From Spirochaetales bacterium UBA6872 (GTDB lineage: Bacteria; Spirochaetota; Spirochaetia; Sphaerochaetales; Sphaerochaetaceae), in NCBI GenBank assembly GCA_002452215.1, contig DKCO01000040.1, forward strand, positions 1-29,359: 29,359 nt of DNA. The letters run 5' to 3'. This document shows positions 1 to 8,153 of this stretch, one piece after another (position 1 is the stretch's first letter; each line of letters begins with the position of its first letter). The notes under the pieces are model-generated. The model saw nothing but the letters and a program-made list of their open reading frames with translations. It ran no database searches and was not told where the DNA came from. Both the position numbers and the translations under genes were made by a program.

Positions 1-108
1 CGCCAAGGCTATGGATACCCAGACGATGACTACTTCTTCTTGAAAATCTTCGATGCCAGCAGAAGAACTTATGTAAGAAATCCAAAATCCCACAAAATTC
101 AGGACTGA
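1..108 (+). CDS. C-terminal end of an unidentified protein (start lies outside the window)
   Basis: Frame 1 is open from the first base to a TGA at 106-108 and encodes about 35 residues, with an acidic aromatic stretch (GYPDDDYFFLKIFD) and a basic end. The family was not recognised. It is in a different frame from the serine-hydrolase remnant that overlaps and follows it, and it does not resemble the region that should precede that remnant, so it is probably the tail of another gene. It could also be chance reading through decayed sequence. Confidence 0.3.
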   Translation, partial: RQGYGYPDDDYFFLKIFDASRRTYVRNPKSHKIQD

Positions 109-326
109 GCCGAAGTTTTTATGGCTATCTTTGGTGGATCATACATCCTGAGAAAAAAATATATGCTGCAATTGGAGACAGTGGCAATATAATCTATATT
201 GATTCTATCAAAAGGATTACTGTTGCCATTTCTTCTTATTTTCAGCCGACAGTACACGATCGTATAGGCTTTATTGAAAATGTTCTACTACCAGCAATAC
301 AAAAGTATCCAAGACATTTGGCTTAG
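30..326 (+). pseudogene. Remnant of a class C beta-lactamase-like serine hydrolase (C-terminal piece)
   Basis: A frame opening after the TGA at 27-29 runs to the TAG at 324-326. From about position 99 it reads like the end of an AmpC-type serine hydrolase: FYGYLWWIIHPEKKIYAAIG, then DSGNIIYIDS, then SYFQPTVHDRIGFIENVLLP. The YGYLWW and GDSGN-I-Y elements are typical of the last strands of these enzymes. The catalytic SxxK and YxN parts are missing, there is no start codon or ribosome site, and the first part of the frame is not recognisable. It is a fragment left by deletion or frameshift. Confidence 0.6.
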
Positions 327-426
327 ATGCATTTAATAGGCAGGAAGCCATATCAATGAAATATGCTAAGACTAAAAGACAATCGAGTTTTATTTGATTC
401 AAAACTTATTCTTACAAGGAGAAGAA

Positions 427-1062
427 ATGAAAAAATCTTTAACACAAAAGCTTGGACTACTCGGCGTTGTAAGCTTTCTTTCATACACAGCCGCCGTAGT
501 ATTCTCACCACTTGCATATCCTAGCTACAAATGGATGGAGCAAGCTGTAAGTGATCTGAGTGCCTCTGATTCACCATCATTGGCACTCTGGAACCAGCTC
601 AGTGCGCTTTACAATACATGCGAAATCGTTTGTGCAATTGCCGTCTGTATCGGCATTCAGGGCCAGAAAACAAAGTTGTTCCGATCCGGGATATATCTGT
701 TTGCAGTGATGGAATGGATATCAGCTGTAGGCTATCGAATGTTCCCTCTCTCAAGCAGTGGCTATATGGGAGCATTCCAGGATGTGATGCACATGACCAT
801 CACCGCATTGGTGGTCTTGCTGTCTATTGCATCGCTGATTGTTGTCATAATCGCTGGAGCAAAAAACAAAGATTGCCGCTCCTACGGAGTATGCGCGGCA
901 ATTGCTCTCGCCATGATGCTTGTAGGTGCAATTGGCATGAAAATCGTCCCTGCAAAACACTTCGGCATTGTTGAGCGTTTCAGCGTTTTTGCTGCAACTG
1001 GTTTTAACGCTGCAATGGGAATTCATTTGTTTTGCATGAAAACAAGTGAAATAAAAGAATGA
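427..1062 (+). CDS. DUF998 family membrane protein
   Basis: This integral membrane protein of about 211 residues has six predicted hydrophobic segments. It shows the DUF998 pattern: a first helix followed by PLAYPSYKWMEQAVSDLSA, where the conserved segment ends in a D-L-S/G-A type motif, and a loop carrying YRMFPL. The ATG at 427 is preferred because AAGGAG at 416-421 is spaced five bases from it. An in-frame ATG at 394 would add 11 residues that lack a ribosome site. The molecular function of DUF998 proteins is unknown. The gene stands alone, 76 bases before a GNAT gene on the same strand, in an accessory region whose neighbours look Firmicutes-like. Confidence 0.75.
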   Translation: MKKSLTQKLGLLGVVSFLSYTAAVVFSPLAYPSYKWMEQAVSDLSASDSPSLALWNQLSALYNTCEIVCAIAVCIGIQGQKTKLFRSGIYLFAVMEWISAVGYRMFPLSSSGYMGAFQDVMHMTITALVVLLSIASLIVVIIAGAKNKDCRSYGVCAAIALAMMLVGAIGMKIVPAKHFGIVERFSVFAATGFNAAMGIHLFCMKTSEIKE

Positions 1063-1138
1063 ATGAGCAAACGAATCTAAAAGACAACTTAATTGTATAT
1101 TTTTGCAATAACTAAACATTAAGAGAAAGGAGAGAAAA

Positions 1139-1762
1139 GTGTTAAATAATAGTATTATTCGTTTAGAAAGAGAAAGCGACTACCGCAATGTAGAGAATCT
1201 TACCAGAGAGTCGTTCTGGAACGTCTATCGCCCGGGGTGTATGGAACACTATGTATTGCACTGCTATAGAGAAGATCCAGCATTTGTGCCAGAGCTGGAC
1301 TTCGTGATGGAGCTAGATGGGAATCTGATCGGACAAGTAATCTATGTACGTTCTGAAATTGATTGTAATGACGGAAGAAAAGTGCCAATTATGACATTCG
1401 GCCCTATTAGCATTGCACCAAACTACAAACGACATGGCTATGGCAAAAAATTGCTTGACTATTCCATGGAAAAGGCTGCCAAAATGGGCGCAGGCGCACT
1501 TGCCATCACAGGCAACATTAATTTTTATGGAAAATCCGGCTTTGTCCCAGCAAAGACAAAGGGTGTGCGTTACGCCGACGATCCAGATGCGGATTATTTC
1601 CTAATAAAAGAATTAATACCGGGATTTTTGAACGGTATTTCAGGTACATACAAAGATCCAGAAGGCTATTTTGTATGCGAGAAAAATCCTGAAGCATTTG
1701 AACAATTTGAAGCGACATTTCCAAAAAAGGAAAAAAGAAGATTGCCAGGACAGCTCTTCTGA
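1139..1762 (+). CDS. GNAT family N-acetyltransferase
   Basis: This is a 207-residue GCN5-related acetyltransferase, expected to transfer an acetyl group from acetyl-CoA to an amine. The substrate cannot be read from the sequence. The acetyl-CoA pyrophosphate-binding motif A is clear: FGPISIAPNYKRHGYGKKLL (about residues 88-106) contains RHGYGK in the R/QxxGxG/A position. It is followed by the motif B region with the NFYGKSGF segment. The start is GTG at 1139, set by AAGGAG at 1127-1132 six bases upstream; no nearby ATG is in frame. It is followed after 28 bases by the TfoX-domain gene and may be co-transcribed with it. Confidence 0.85.
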   Translation: MLNNSIIRLERESDYRNVENLTRESFWNVYRPGCMEHYVLHCYREDPAFVPELDFVMELDGNLIGQVIYVRSEIDCNDGRKVPIMTFGPISIAPNYKRHGYGKKLLDYSMEKAAKMGAGALAITGNINFYGKSGFVPAKTKGVRYADDPDADYFLIKELIPGFLNGISGTYKDPEGYFVCEKNPEAFEQFEATFPKKEKRRLPGQLF

Positions 1763-1790
1763 TCGCATATAACAAAGAAGGTATAAAACA

Positions 1791-2102
1791 ATGGCTTCAA
1801 GTAAAGAGTATCTTCAATTCATCTTGGAACAACTATCTGATTTGGACGATATTTCTTACAAAGCAATGATGGGTGAATATATTCTCTATTATCGTGGTAA
1901 AATCATCGGCGGAATATATGATGACCGATTGCTTATAAAGCGAACAAAATTCGCTTTAGAGCATATGTCCACACTGCTTTACATTTCTCCATACAAGGGA
2001 GCGAAAGAAATGCTGTTGGTGAATGATGTCGATAGCAAAGAGTATCTTACAAGCCTGTTCAAGGCCATGTATGATGAGTTGCCTTTGCCAAAAGCAAAAT
2101 GA
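1791..2102 (+). CDS. TfoX/Sxy family N-terminal domain protein
   Basis: This 103-residue protein consists only of a TfoX_N domain. The family hallmark is the early segment ISYKAMMGEYILYYRGKIIG, followed by IYDDRLLIKRT and a final helix with YDELPLPKA. Sxy/TfoX in gamma-proteobacteria regulates competence with a second C-terminal domain. Stand-alone N-domains like this one are widespread in Firmicutes and have no settled role. An AAGG element lies just upstream of the ATG. It follows the GNAT gene closely on the same strand. Confidence 0.8.
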   Translation: MASSKEYLQFILEQLSDLDDISYKAMMGEYILYYRGKIIGGIYDDRLLIKRTKFALEHMSTLLYISPYKGAKEMLLVNDVDSKEYLTSLFKAMYDELPLPKAK

Positions 2103-2130
2103 TTTAAATATGCCATAATGGATTTTTGTA

Positions 2131-2388
2131 CTACGACAGTATCGAAGTTGCAAAAACAAAGGGACTGTTTGAAAGCCTAGACTTTTTTAACAGCCCCTTC
2201 TGTTGCCCTATAATACACTTGAATTTTTGGCATAAATCAGCTTTTGCGCGTCCAAAAAAACAAGCATCTTCAATGCTTTGCGGCATCTCTTGGTACATAC
2301 CAATCACAGCTGTCACATCAAAGCTCTTTCGCAAATGATGTAACTGTGGTGCAGTAAGCGCCGCTTGAGCGATGAAAACCTTTGACAT
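2131..2388 (-). CDS. Doubtful small ORF between the TfoX-domain and fic genes
   Basis: This is an 85-codon frame beginning MSKVFIAQAALTAPQ, with AAGG six bases before the ATG. The first 65 residues have protein-like composition (FDVTAVIGMYQEMPQS, then DACFFGRAKADLCQKFKC), but no family was recognised. The last 20 codons run into the inverted repeat at 2161-2197, so the real gene may be truncated there. If expressed it would be transcribed after fic. It could equally be a decayed fragment. Confidence 0.25.
   Translation of the reverse strand: MSKVFIAQAALTAPQLHHLRKSFDVTAVIGMYQEMPQSIEDACFFGRAKADLCQKFKCIIGQQKGLLKKSRLSNSPFVFATSILS
2152..2197 (-). terminator. Candidate rho-independent terminator downstream of fic
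   Basis: Read on the minus strand, GGGGCTGTT (2197-2189) pairs with AACAGTCCC (2169-2161), including one G-U pair. The loop is 19 bases, and TTTGTTTTT follows at 2160-2152. On the plus strand the same stem has a mismatch and no T tract, so it should act on minus-strand transcripts. The loop is long, so confidence is moderate. The arms also resemble eroded insertion-sequence ends. Confidence 0.45.
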
Positions 2389-2459
2389 AGCAAGCCTTTT
2401 CGAGGCTTCTTAGGATATTGCCGTGGCAGACAAAAAGTATCCTTATCATTGTTTCTCTC

Positions 2460-3353
2460 TTAATATGCAATTCTAAAATAATCCAAGTACGTTTTATATC
2501 TATCTTGTGCTGTCAGGCAAGTATCTCTTAGATACCACCCTCTTTCATTGTTCCATTCTTTCAATCCTCGATAATAAAGCATTTTCAAATTATCTTCGAT
2601 GATAAATGGAACCATATTGTACTTCAGACACTCCTTGAACATAATCAATCGTCCCACACGCCCATTACCATCCTGAAATGGATGGAAACGTTCAAACTTC
2701 ACATGGAAATCCAGAATATCCTCAAATGTCTTTTCTTTCTTGTTGTTATACTCCAACAGCAAGCTTTTCATTCTTTCAGCAACCTCTTCCGGAAGAGCAG
2801 TCTCTATGCCGCCGACTTCATTTGGCATTTTTTTGTAATCACCTACAGCAAACCAATCCTTTCTGGAATCACTAGTGCCATTTTTCAGAATCAGATGCAA
2901 CTCCTTGATAAATTTTTCCGTCAATTCAGATTTCGAGTAATCAATAATCATATAAATACACCGAAAATGGTTTGCAGTTTCGATCACATCATCTACATTG
3001 AGGACTCCATTTTCTATACCAATAGTGTTCGTCTCGAAGATATATCGAGTCTGATCATGTGTCAGTTGACTTCCTTCTATATGATTTGAATTATATGTCA
3101 AATCAATCTGTGTCTTATGATAAATGCCTCCAGAGTTTTTATTTGCTTTCTCATCTAGCATAATATCCAGCAAAGTAGTTGGCTTTTCTTTTTTCTTGTT
3201 AGTGCGCTCCGGCTTTTTTGCATTTTCTGGGATATTCCATGTCTTGCCGGTAAGAAATGCTCCAGCAACACGCCCATGGGCACAATAATTTCTTACACTG
3301 CGTTCAGATATACCCCATTTTTTCGCAATTTCAGCAACTGAAAGATATCGCAT
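2460..3353 (-). CDS. Fic family protein with N-terminal helix-turn-helix
   Basis: This is a 297-residue Fic-domain protein, probably an AMP transferase that modifies a target hydroxyl. Residues 1-45 form a small MerR/excisionase-like DNA-binding domain (LSVAEIAKKWGISERSVRNY). The inhibitory-helix motif S-x-x-x-E-G is at 89-94 (SNHIEG), and the catalytic motif HPFQDGNGR is at 224-232 with the key histidine at 224. An inhibitory helix in the N-terminal part of the same chain is the class II arrangement, so no separate antitoxin is needed. AAGGAGG sits upstream of the ATG, and a possible promoter (TTGCCG, 18 bases, TATAGC) lies at 3430-3459. The gene is isolated in accessory DNA. The DNA-binding head suggests autoregulation or a transcription-linked role. 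Confidence 0.9.
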   Translation of the reverse strand: MRYLSVAEIAKKWGISERSVRNYCAHGRVAGAFLTGKTWNIPENAKKPERTNKKKEKPTTLLDIMLDEKANKNSGGIYHKTQIDLTYNSNHIEGSQLTHDQTRYIFETNTIGIENGVLNVDDVIETANHFRCIYMIIDYSKSELTEKFIKELHLILKNGTSDSRKDWFAVGDYKKMPNEVGGIETALPEEVAERMKSLLLEYNNKKEKTFEDILDFHVKFERFHPFQDGNGRVGRLIMFKECLKYNMVPFIIEDNLKMLYYRGLKEWNNERGWYLRDTCLTAQDRYKTYLDYFRIAY

Positions 3354-3464
3354 TTAGAAAGACCTCCTTTCACTTGATAAAAAGCATATTCAATGTACTT
3401 TCCATTGCTAGGATTCAAAAATTACATTTGCTATAGTTAATATACTACATTATCGGCAAATATT

Positions 3465-3908
3465 TTATCTAACCATGTTTGGTTTTTCGCTGTTTTTGCC
3501 GATATAGAAAACTTGATGCAACTTTATTACAAAGCAATGATCTAAGACTCTTAAATCTCTATCCTTGAAGTTGAATTCTTTCTCTCTAAGGCTTGCAAAC
3601 AAGAACCTGCCAACATGACTCAGAGCAAAATCCAGGCACTCTCTGTAGATAACAACACAATCTTGAACACAAGCAAAATACGTCCAAATGGATATTTCCG
3701 AAAGAAGCAAAAGCTATCGAGGAAATTCCTTGTCAAGATAATCCTCTAACCTTCCATCTTCTATCAGACGCAATGAATCAGCTTGTCTTAGATTATGTTT
3801 CTCGATTTTAATCTCATCTGAGAAGCCCAGAATATAATTCTTTGCGCATTGTTTCGGTTCTGCTATTTTGATAGTTAAAACACGCAAATATATCATAAGA
3901 TTCTCCAT
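3465..3908 (-). pseudogene. Possible broken gene: two frames split by one in-frame TAG
   Basis: A 64-codon frame (3908-3714, starting MENLMIYLRVLTIKIAEPKQ) ends in TAG. The same frame reopens immediately and continues for 81 codons to 3465, so removing one stop would give about 147 residues. No family was recognised, no ribosome site precedes the ATG, and a stop lies directly before it. This may be a decayed gene or chance. The rest of 3354-4073 holds no other recognisable coding sequence. Confidence 0.2.
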
Positions 3909-4073
3909 TCAATGCTTAGATAGTAGTTTCCTCTAATTTGCTACGTAAGATGTTACAAGCAAACAAAATTACTTGAAGATTTTCATGTGTATTAGCATTG
4001 AAATGCGAGAATTGTCATTTATTTTTCAACATTTTCTATTTTGGAATTTAAAGTGGTATTTTGAGTTGAATCT

Positions 4074-4146
4074 TGGAGCCGAGCGGACTCGAACCGCCTA
4101 CCTCGACAATGCGAATGTCGCGCTCTACCAGGTGAGCTACGACCCC
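4074..4146 (-). tRNA. tRNA-Ala, anticodon CGC
   Basis: The 73-base cloverleaf on the minus strand has acceptor GGGGTCG paired with CGGCTCC and an unpaired A. A G3-U70 pair, the alanine identity element, is present. The anticodon stem-loop is CGACA-TTCGCAT-TGTCG, giving anticodon CGC (codon GCG). The T arm is GGCGG-TTCGAGT-CCGCT. CCA is not encoded. Confidence 0.95.
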
Positions 4147-4156
4147 AGACATGTTG

Positions 4157-4185
4157 ATTATAGCGAAGCTAGATTGCATAGTAAA
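4157..4185 (-). promoter_or_regulatory. Promoter of tRNA-Ala
   Basis: On the minus strand, TTTACT (4185-4180), a 17-base spacer and a consensus TATAAT (4162-4157) end 10 bases before the mature tRNA 5' end, which places the transcription start close to the tRNA. Confidence 0.65.
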
Positions 4186-4205
4186 CATGAATATATCTGC
4201 AATTT

Positions 4206-4224
4206 GCGAATATTAGCGAATATT
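4206..4224 (+). repeat. Short tandem repeat upstream of cstA
   Basis: GCGAATATT occurs twice, at 4206-4214 and 4216-4224, with a 10-base period (one helical turn). It lies about 60 bases above the putative cstA -35 element and could be a regulator site, but nothing else supports this. Confidence 0.3.
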
Positions 4225-4281
4225 TTTAATGTTAATTATATGCAAAATTAGAAATATTCTTAAAAACAATTGGTTCTCATA

Positions 4282-4310
4282 TTGCAAAATGATATGTGTA
4301 AGAATACACT
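4282..4310 (+). promoter_or_regulatory. Candidate cstA promoter
   Basis: TTGCAA (4282-4287), a 17-base spacer and TACACT (4305-4310) lie 33 bases before the cstA ATG. This leaves room for the AGGGAG ribosome site at 4331-4336. Confidence 0.5.
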
Positions 4311-4343
4311 TGAGACAATTCGATTTTATTAGGGAGTTTAGTT

Positions 4344-6056
4344 ATGAGTGGAATAGCAATCCTTCTCATTGGCCTTGTAGCTTTGGCTCTTGGCTATGTC
4401 TTCTACGGAAGATGGCTTGCAAAGCGCTGGGGAGTCGATAATAGCAGAAAGACCCCGGCAGTTGAAATGAATGATGGAGTAGATTATGTGCCAACAAAAG
4501 CACAGGTCGTATTTGGACACCAATTCGCATCCATCGCTGGTGCAGGTCCTATCAACGGACCAATACAGGCAGCAATATTTGGATGGGTACCTGTTCTTCT
4601 ATGGTGTGTAATCGGAGGTATTTTCTTTGGAGCTGTCCAGGATTTCTCTTCGATGTTTGCATCTGTAAGAAACAAGGGAAGATCTATCGGCGTCATTATT
4701 GAGAACTATGTTGGAAAGACAGGAAAGAGACTTTTCTTGATTTTCGTATACCTATTTTGTCTTCTTGTCATTGCAGCTTTTGCTGATATCGTCGCAAAGT
4801 CCTTTGGAACACTTGCTGACGCAACAGAATCAATCAACAAGTCACATGGACAGGTTGCAACAACATCAGCCTTGTTTATCTTGGTTGCTGTTTTGTTTGG
4901 CCTCTTTTTGAAGTATGGTGATATCTACGGAAAGCTTGGACAGAAAGGTGGAACAGTTCTAAATACTTGCATCTCGATTTTACTTCTTGTTGGATGTATT
5001 ACATTCGGACTTTTCTTCCCAATGCAACTATCTGTTACTACTTGGTCATATCTCGTATTTGCATACATTCTAGTTGCATGTGTCGCTCCTGTTTGGATTC
5101 TATTGCAACCAAGAGATTATTTGAACTCATATCTCTTGATCGCGATGATCCTTGCTGCAGTAGTTGGAATCTTTGCATACAATCCTTCTGTTGAGCTCAA
5201 TGCGTTCAATGGCTTTGTAGTAAATGGAACATCAATCTTCCCATTCTTGTTTGTAACAATCGCTTGCGGTGCTGTATCAGGATTCCATTCACTAGTTTCA
5301 TCAGACACAGCTTCAAAGCAAGTTGAAAAAGAATCAGACATGCTACCTATTTCATATGGTGCAATGCTTGTTGAGTCTCTTCTCGGAATCATCGCTCTTG
5401 TTGCTGTCGCATCTGTTGCAAAGGGTGGCGTAATTCCATCAGGAACACCTCAAGATATCTTTGCATCAGCTGTCTCAAGTTTCTTGACAAGTCTCAATGT
5501 TCCTGCAGATCTTGCTTTTACTCTCATCTCTCTTTCAGTTTCTGCTTTCGCTCTCACGTCTCTTGACTCTGTAGCAAGAGTTGGACGTCTTACATGGCAA
5601 GAGCTATTCTTGGATGCTGAAGATGACAAAGAAGGCGCTGTATTACCAACTTGGAAGAAGATTCTTACAAACAGCTGGGTTGCAACAATAATCGTTCTTA
5701 TCCCATCATATGCACTGATGAAGATTGGATATGCAAAGATTTGGCCTCTCTTCGGATCAGCTAACCAGCTCTTGGCTGTTCTTGCTCTTTCTGCAGTTGC
5801 TGTATTCTTGAAGAAGACAGATAAAGACAACAAGATGATGTATTTCCCAATGTTCTTCATGCTTGCTGTAACATTCTGTGCACTTGTGCAAATCATCTTC
5901 AAGCAAGGAAAGAACCTCTTTGCAGGAGTATCTGTTTCAGCAGCTGTACTTCAGCTTATATTTGCAATACTTCTTTTGGTTCTATCAGTAATTGTTGTTA
6001 TACAATGTTGCCAAAAGCTTTTCTCGAAAGATGAGAAATCAAAAGCAAAAGCTTAA
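4344..6056 (+). CDS. cstA: CstA carbon starvation / pyruvate-type transporter
   Basis: This 570-residue polytopic membrane protein has about 15 hydrophobic segments and belongs to the CstA family. CstA members import pyruvate or peptides, and CstA is induced by carbon starvation in enterobacteria. The family's conserved N-terminal block is present: VVFGHQFASIAGAGPINGP, then IFGWVPVLLWCVIGGIFFGAV with QDFSS. So are SGFHSLVSSDTASKQ in the middle and LFGSANQLLAVLAL near the C-terminus. AGGGAG at 4331-4336 sets the ATG. It is a single-gene unit with its own promoter and a strong terminator. Which substrate it carries here cannot be read from the sequence. Confidence 0.93.
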   Translation: MSGIAILLIGLVALALGYVFYGRWLAKRWGVDNSRKTPAVEMNDGVDYVPTKAQVVFGHQFASIAGAGPINGPIQAAIFGWVPVLLWCVIGGIFFGAVQDFSSMFASVRNKGRSIGVIIENYVGKTGKRLFLIFVYLFCLLVIAAFADIVAKSFGTLADATESINKSHGQVATTSALFILVAVLFGLFLKYGDIYGKLGQKGGTVLNTCISILLLVGCITFGLFFPMQLSVTTWSYLVFAYILVACVAPVWILLQPRDYLNSYLLIAMILAAVVGIFAYNPSVELNAFNGFVVNGTSIFPFLFVTIACGAVSGFHSLVSSDTASKQVEKESDMLPISYGAMLVESLLGIIALVAVASVAKGGVIPSGTPQDIFASAVSSFLTSLNVPADLAFTLISLSVSAFALTSLDSVARVGRLTWQELFLDAEDDKEGAVLPTWKKILTNSWVATIIVLIPSYALMKIGYAKIWPLFGSANQLLAVLALSAVAVFLKKTDKDNKMMYFPMFFMLAVTFCALVQIIFKQGKNLFAGVSVSAAVLQLIFAILLLVLSVIVVIQCCQKLFSKDEKSKAKA

Positions 6057-6076
6057 GTCTGAAAATAGCAACTATT

Positions 6077-6110
6077 GGCTCTGGTCATAAAACCCAGGGC
6101 CTTTTCTTTT
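6077..6110 (+). terminator. Rho-independent terminator of cstA
   Basis: GGCTCTGG (6077-6084) pairs with CCAGGGCC (6094-6101), with one G-U pair and a 9-base loop, and is followed by TTTTCTTTT. Confidence 0.85.
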
Positions 6111-6153
6111 GAACATTTTCTATCACTTTTACTATTAGATTGCGATATTGATT

Positions 6154-7449
6154 TCAGATACAAAATGCAGCATAGAGAGGAACGATTTTTTTGTTGTCCA
6201 CAAAGCCAAAGTTTTTGGCAGATATCTTAATCGCATAGGCAGGCTTGTATGTGTCCATATAGACCTTTAGGCTCTTGGCTTTGGTGTTGTCGGCAGATTT
6301 GACCTCAATGGGGATGAGCTGACCGTCACGCTGAATAATAAAATCAATTTCAGCTCCACGCTCGGACTCCCAATAGTAGGTGCGGTAGCCTTTAATGGAA
6401 AGTTGCACATTGACATAGTTCTCTGCCATACCGCCCTTGAAGTCGTTGATTTCTTCGACCATATATAGAATGTCATTGGCAGCTAAATTTTTTTTGGCGC
6501 AAAGCAGTCCTAAGTCGGATACATAAATCTTGAACGCATCAATATCACGGTAGTTTTCAAGTGGCTTTTTGATTTGCTCGACCTTATAGACCTTTGACAC
6601 TATACCAGACAAGCAAAGCCATTCTATTGCATTTTCAAATTCGGAAGCCCTCCCGCCTTTCTTAATCAGTTTATATTGAAAACGTGTATTCTTCTTGGAA
6701 AGTTGAACGGTAATGTTATCATAGACAAGTCTGGTTTTCTTGATTTCATTCAAGTTGTTATACTTGCTCATATCATTGAGATAGCTTGCAAGTATCGTAT
6801 CCTGCGTATGACGAACAAGTATATAATTCTTTGTTTCAGCGAATTGCATCACGCACTCTGGCATACCACCGACCACAAGGTACTGACGGTAAAGTTGCAT
6901 TGCATCATCGTGCAAAGCTGACGGCAGCGGTGTATCATATTGAAAGCACTTTTTAATCTGCTCTACCAAATCGTCCTCGCCGAGCGCCAACATAAACTCC
7001 TCCATATCCATAGGATAAAGCGTTTTCATATCGACCTTTCCTACGGGAAAAGAAAATTTTGCCCTGTTGACCGCAACACCGAGCAAGCTGCCAGCGACAA
7101 TGATATGGTAATCTGGAGCGTTCTCGCAAAAGTATTTGAGCGAAGTCAATGCCCTTTCGCAGAGTTGCACCTCATCGAATACTATCAGCGTTTTTTCCTT
7201 TACGATACTCTGTCCTGCGATATGGGACAAAATCGGTATCAGATAATCGGGGCTGATGTTTTCCTCAAAGGTTTCATTCAGCTTTGGATTGGTTTCAAAG
7301 TTGAAGTATGCCACATTTTCGTAATGGGTACGTCCGAACTCCAGGATGGAATAGGTTTTCCCCACCTGTCTTGCGCCCTGCAAAATAAGGGGCTTGCGGT
7401 ATTTGCTTTCTTTCCATGCTTCCAAGAAACCCATAATCTTTCTATACAT
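6154..7449 (-). CDS. AAA ATPase with C-terminal DUF4143 (PD-(D/E)XK-like) domain
   Basis: This 431-residue protein is an AAA_14 ATPase joined to a DUF4143 domain. Walker A is GARQVGKT (25-32), Walker B LIVFDEVQ (88-95) and sensor 1 VAGSLLG (118-124). The C-terminal nuclease-like fold keeps E343, E367-x-D369 and IEVK (E382, K384), so the metal-binding core looks intact. The cellular role of this family is not established. GAGGAG lies upstream of the ATG. Unlike the three DUF4143 genes further right, it has no duplicated 25-29 bp repeat upstream. Its sequence is only distantly like theirs, suggesting a separate acquisition. It converges on cstA. Confidence 0.88.
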   Translation of the reverse strand: MYRKIMGFLEAWKESKYRKPLILQGARQVGKTYSILEFGRTHYENVAYFNFETNPKLNETFEENISPDYLIPILSHIAGQSIVKEKTLIVFDEVQLCERALTSLKYFCENAPDYHIIVAGSLLGVAVNRAKFSFPVGKVDMKTLYPMDMEEFMLALGEDDLVEQIKKCFQYDTPLPSALHDDAMQLYRQYLVVGGMPECVMQFAETKNYILVRHTQDTILASYLNDMSKYNNLNEIKKTRLVYDNITVQLSKKNTRFQYKLIKKGGRASEFENAIEWLCLSGIVSKVYKVEQIKKPLENYRDIDAFKIYVSDLGLLCAKKNLAANDILYMVEEINDFKGGMAENYVNVQLSIKGYRTYYWESERGAEIDFIIQRDGQLIPIEVKSADNTKAKSLKVYMDTYKPAYAIKISAKNFGFVDNKKIVPLYAAFCI

Positions 7450-7866
7450 AAGCAGATCTCCTCAAGGGTACCACTTGTAGTATACCAGATATTCGTGTAA
7501 AAAACAGTGGATTTTTATCAAATTATCGCATTAATAAACATTAATATTTTAGTCAACCCTTCACTATACTCCGCGAACAGCGCAATTTCTGTATTTTACA
7601 CATCCATAACTTAGCTTATAAAGCTCGGCATTATAGGGCAAGCGTATTGACAAACGGCACAAGAGAGCTGTCGACTTTGAGAAGCCTCTGAACGCATCGT
7701 CTTAACAAGTGGCGAACATCATCCTCTGGTCACTGGTTGTACGGTCACCAAGGAACTTTTTGCTTTTTTTTGATGCTGTTCCAAGCCATACGGTAAAATT
7801 GTTGTTCTTGTTTTTCCTTCTCTGCCAATATATCCAGATGATAGTCTTACTACAGACCGGGCGTGA
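7450..7866. other. Gene-poor stretch, no recognisable coding sequence
   Basis: Apart from the leader of the ATPase gene (GAGGAG ribosome site) and a short repeat with CATTAAT twice near 7530, no gene, RNA or mobile-element end could be supported here. The open frames look like chance or decayed sequence. Confidence 0.4.
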
Positions 7867-7977
7867 AAGAAAGCTTCCATTACAGATCTAGGCAAGACAG
7901 ATGAAGCAATAATGGCGACAATAGAGGAATGCTTGAAGAATAACATCCTAGTTGACTTCATAAAAGAGCATGAATAA
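7867..7977 (+). pseudogene. Possible C-terminal remnant of an Rpn/PD-(D/E)XK-transposase-type protein
   Basis: A 36-codon open stretch ends in TAA at 7975-7977 and contains AIMATIEECLKNNILVDFIK. This resembles the C-terminal 'IeeCIekgILkdFL' helix of Rpn-family (recombination-promoting nuclease) and PDDEXK-transposase proteins. Nothing upstream in any frame continues it convincingly. It may be the end of a decayed gene next to tRNA-Leu. Confidence 0.35.
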
Positions 7978-8017
7978 ATCTTACGAGCTTCATAATAGTA
8001 AAGCACTCTTTGATATA

Positions 8018-8101
8018 TACCCGACACGAGACTCGAACTCGCAATCTGTTGCCAGAACTTGGACCTGAACCAAGCGTGTCTACCAATTCCACCAATCGGG
8101 C
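8018..8101 (-). tRNA. tRNA-Leu, anticodon CAG
   Basis: The 84-base class II tRNA has acceptor GCCCGAT paired with GTCGGGT (G-U pairs at both ends) plus discriminator A. The anticodon arm is CTTGG-TTCAGGT-CCAAG, giving anticodon CAG (codon CUG). A long variable arm contains CTG/CAG pairing, and the T arm is GCGAG-TTCGAGT-CTCGT. CCA is not encoded. Confidence 0.95.
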
Positions 8102-8115
8102 TTTCAACTTAGGAA

Positions 8116-8145
8116 AGAATACTTTCATTTAGGATAAGCTGTCAA
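8116..8145 (-). promoter_or_regulatory. Promoter of tRNA-Leu
   Basis: On the minus strand a perfect TTGACA (8145-8140), an 18-base spacer and TATTCT (8121-8116) lie 14 bases before the tRNA. It is back to back with the ymdB promoter. Confidence 0.7.
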
Positions 8146-8153
8146 CATTATAA

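Noticed and set aside
2161..2408. Insertion-sequence ends or a miniature element
   Set aside because: The inverted repeat at 2161-2197 fits a minus-strand terminator better; AAGCCT/AGGCTT at 2392-2408 is short, and no target duplication was seen.
6940..7500. Plus-strand frame of 186 codons
   Set aside because: It is antisense to the ATPase/DUF4143 gene with intact Walker motifs.
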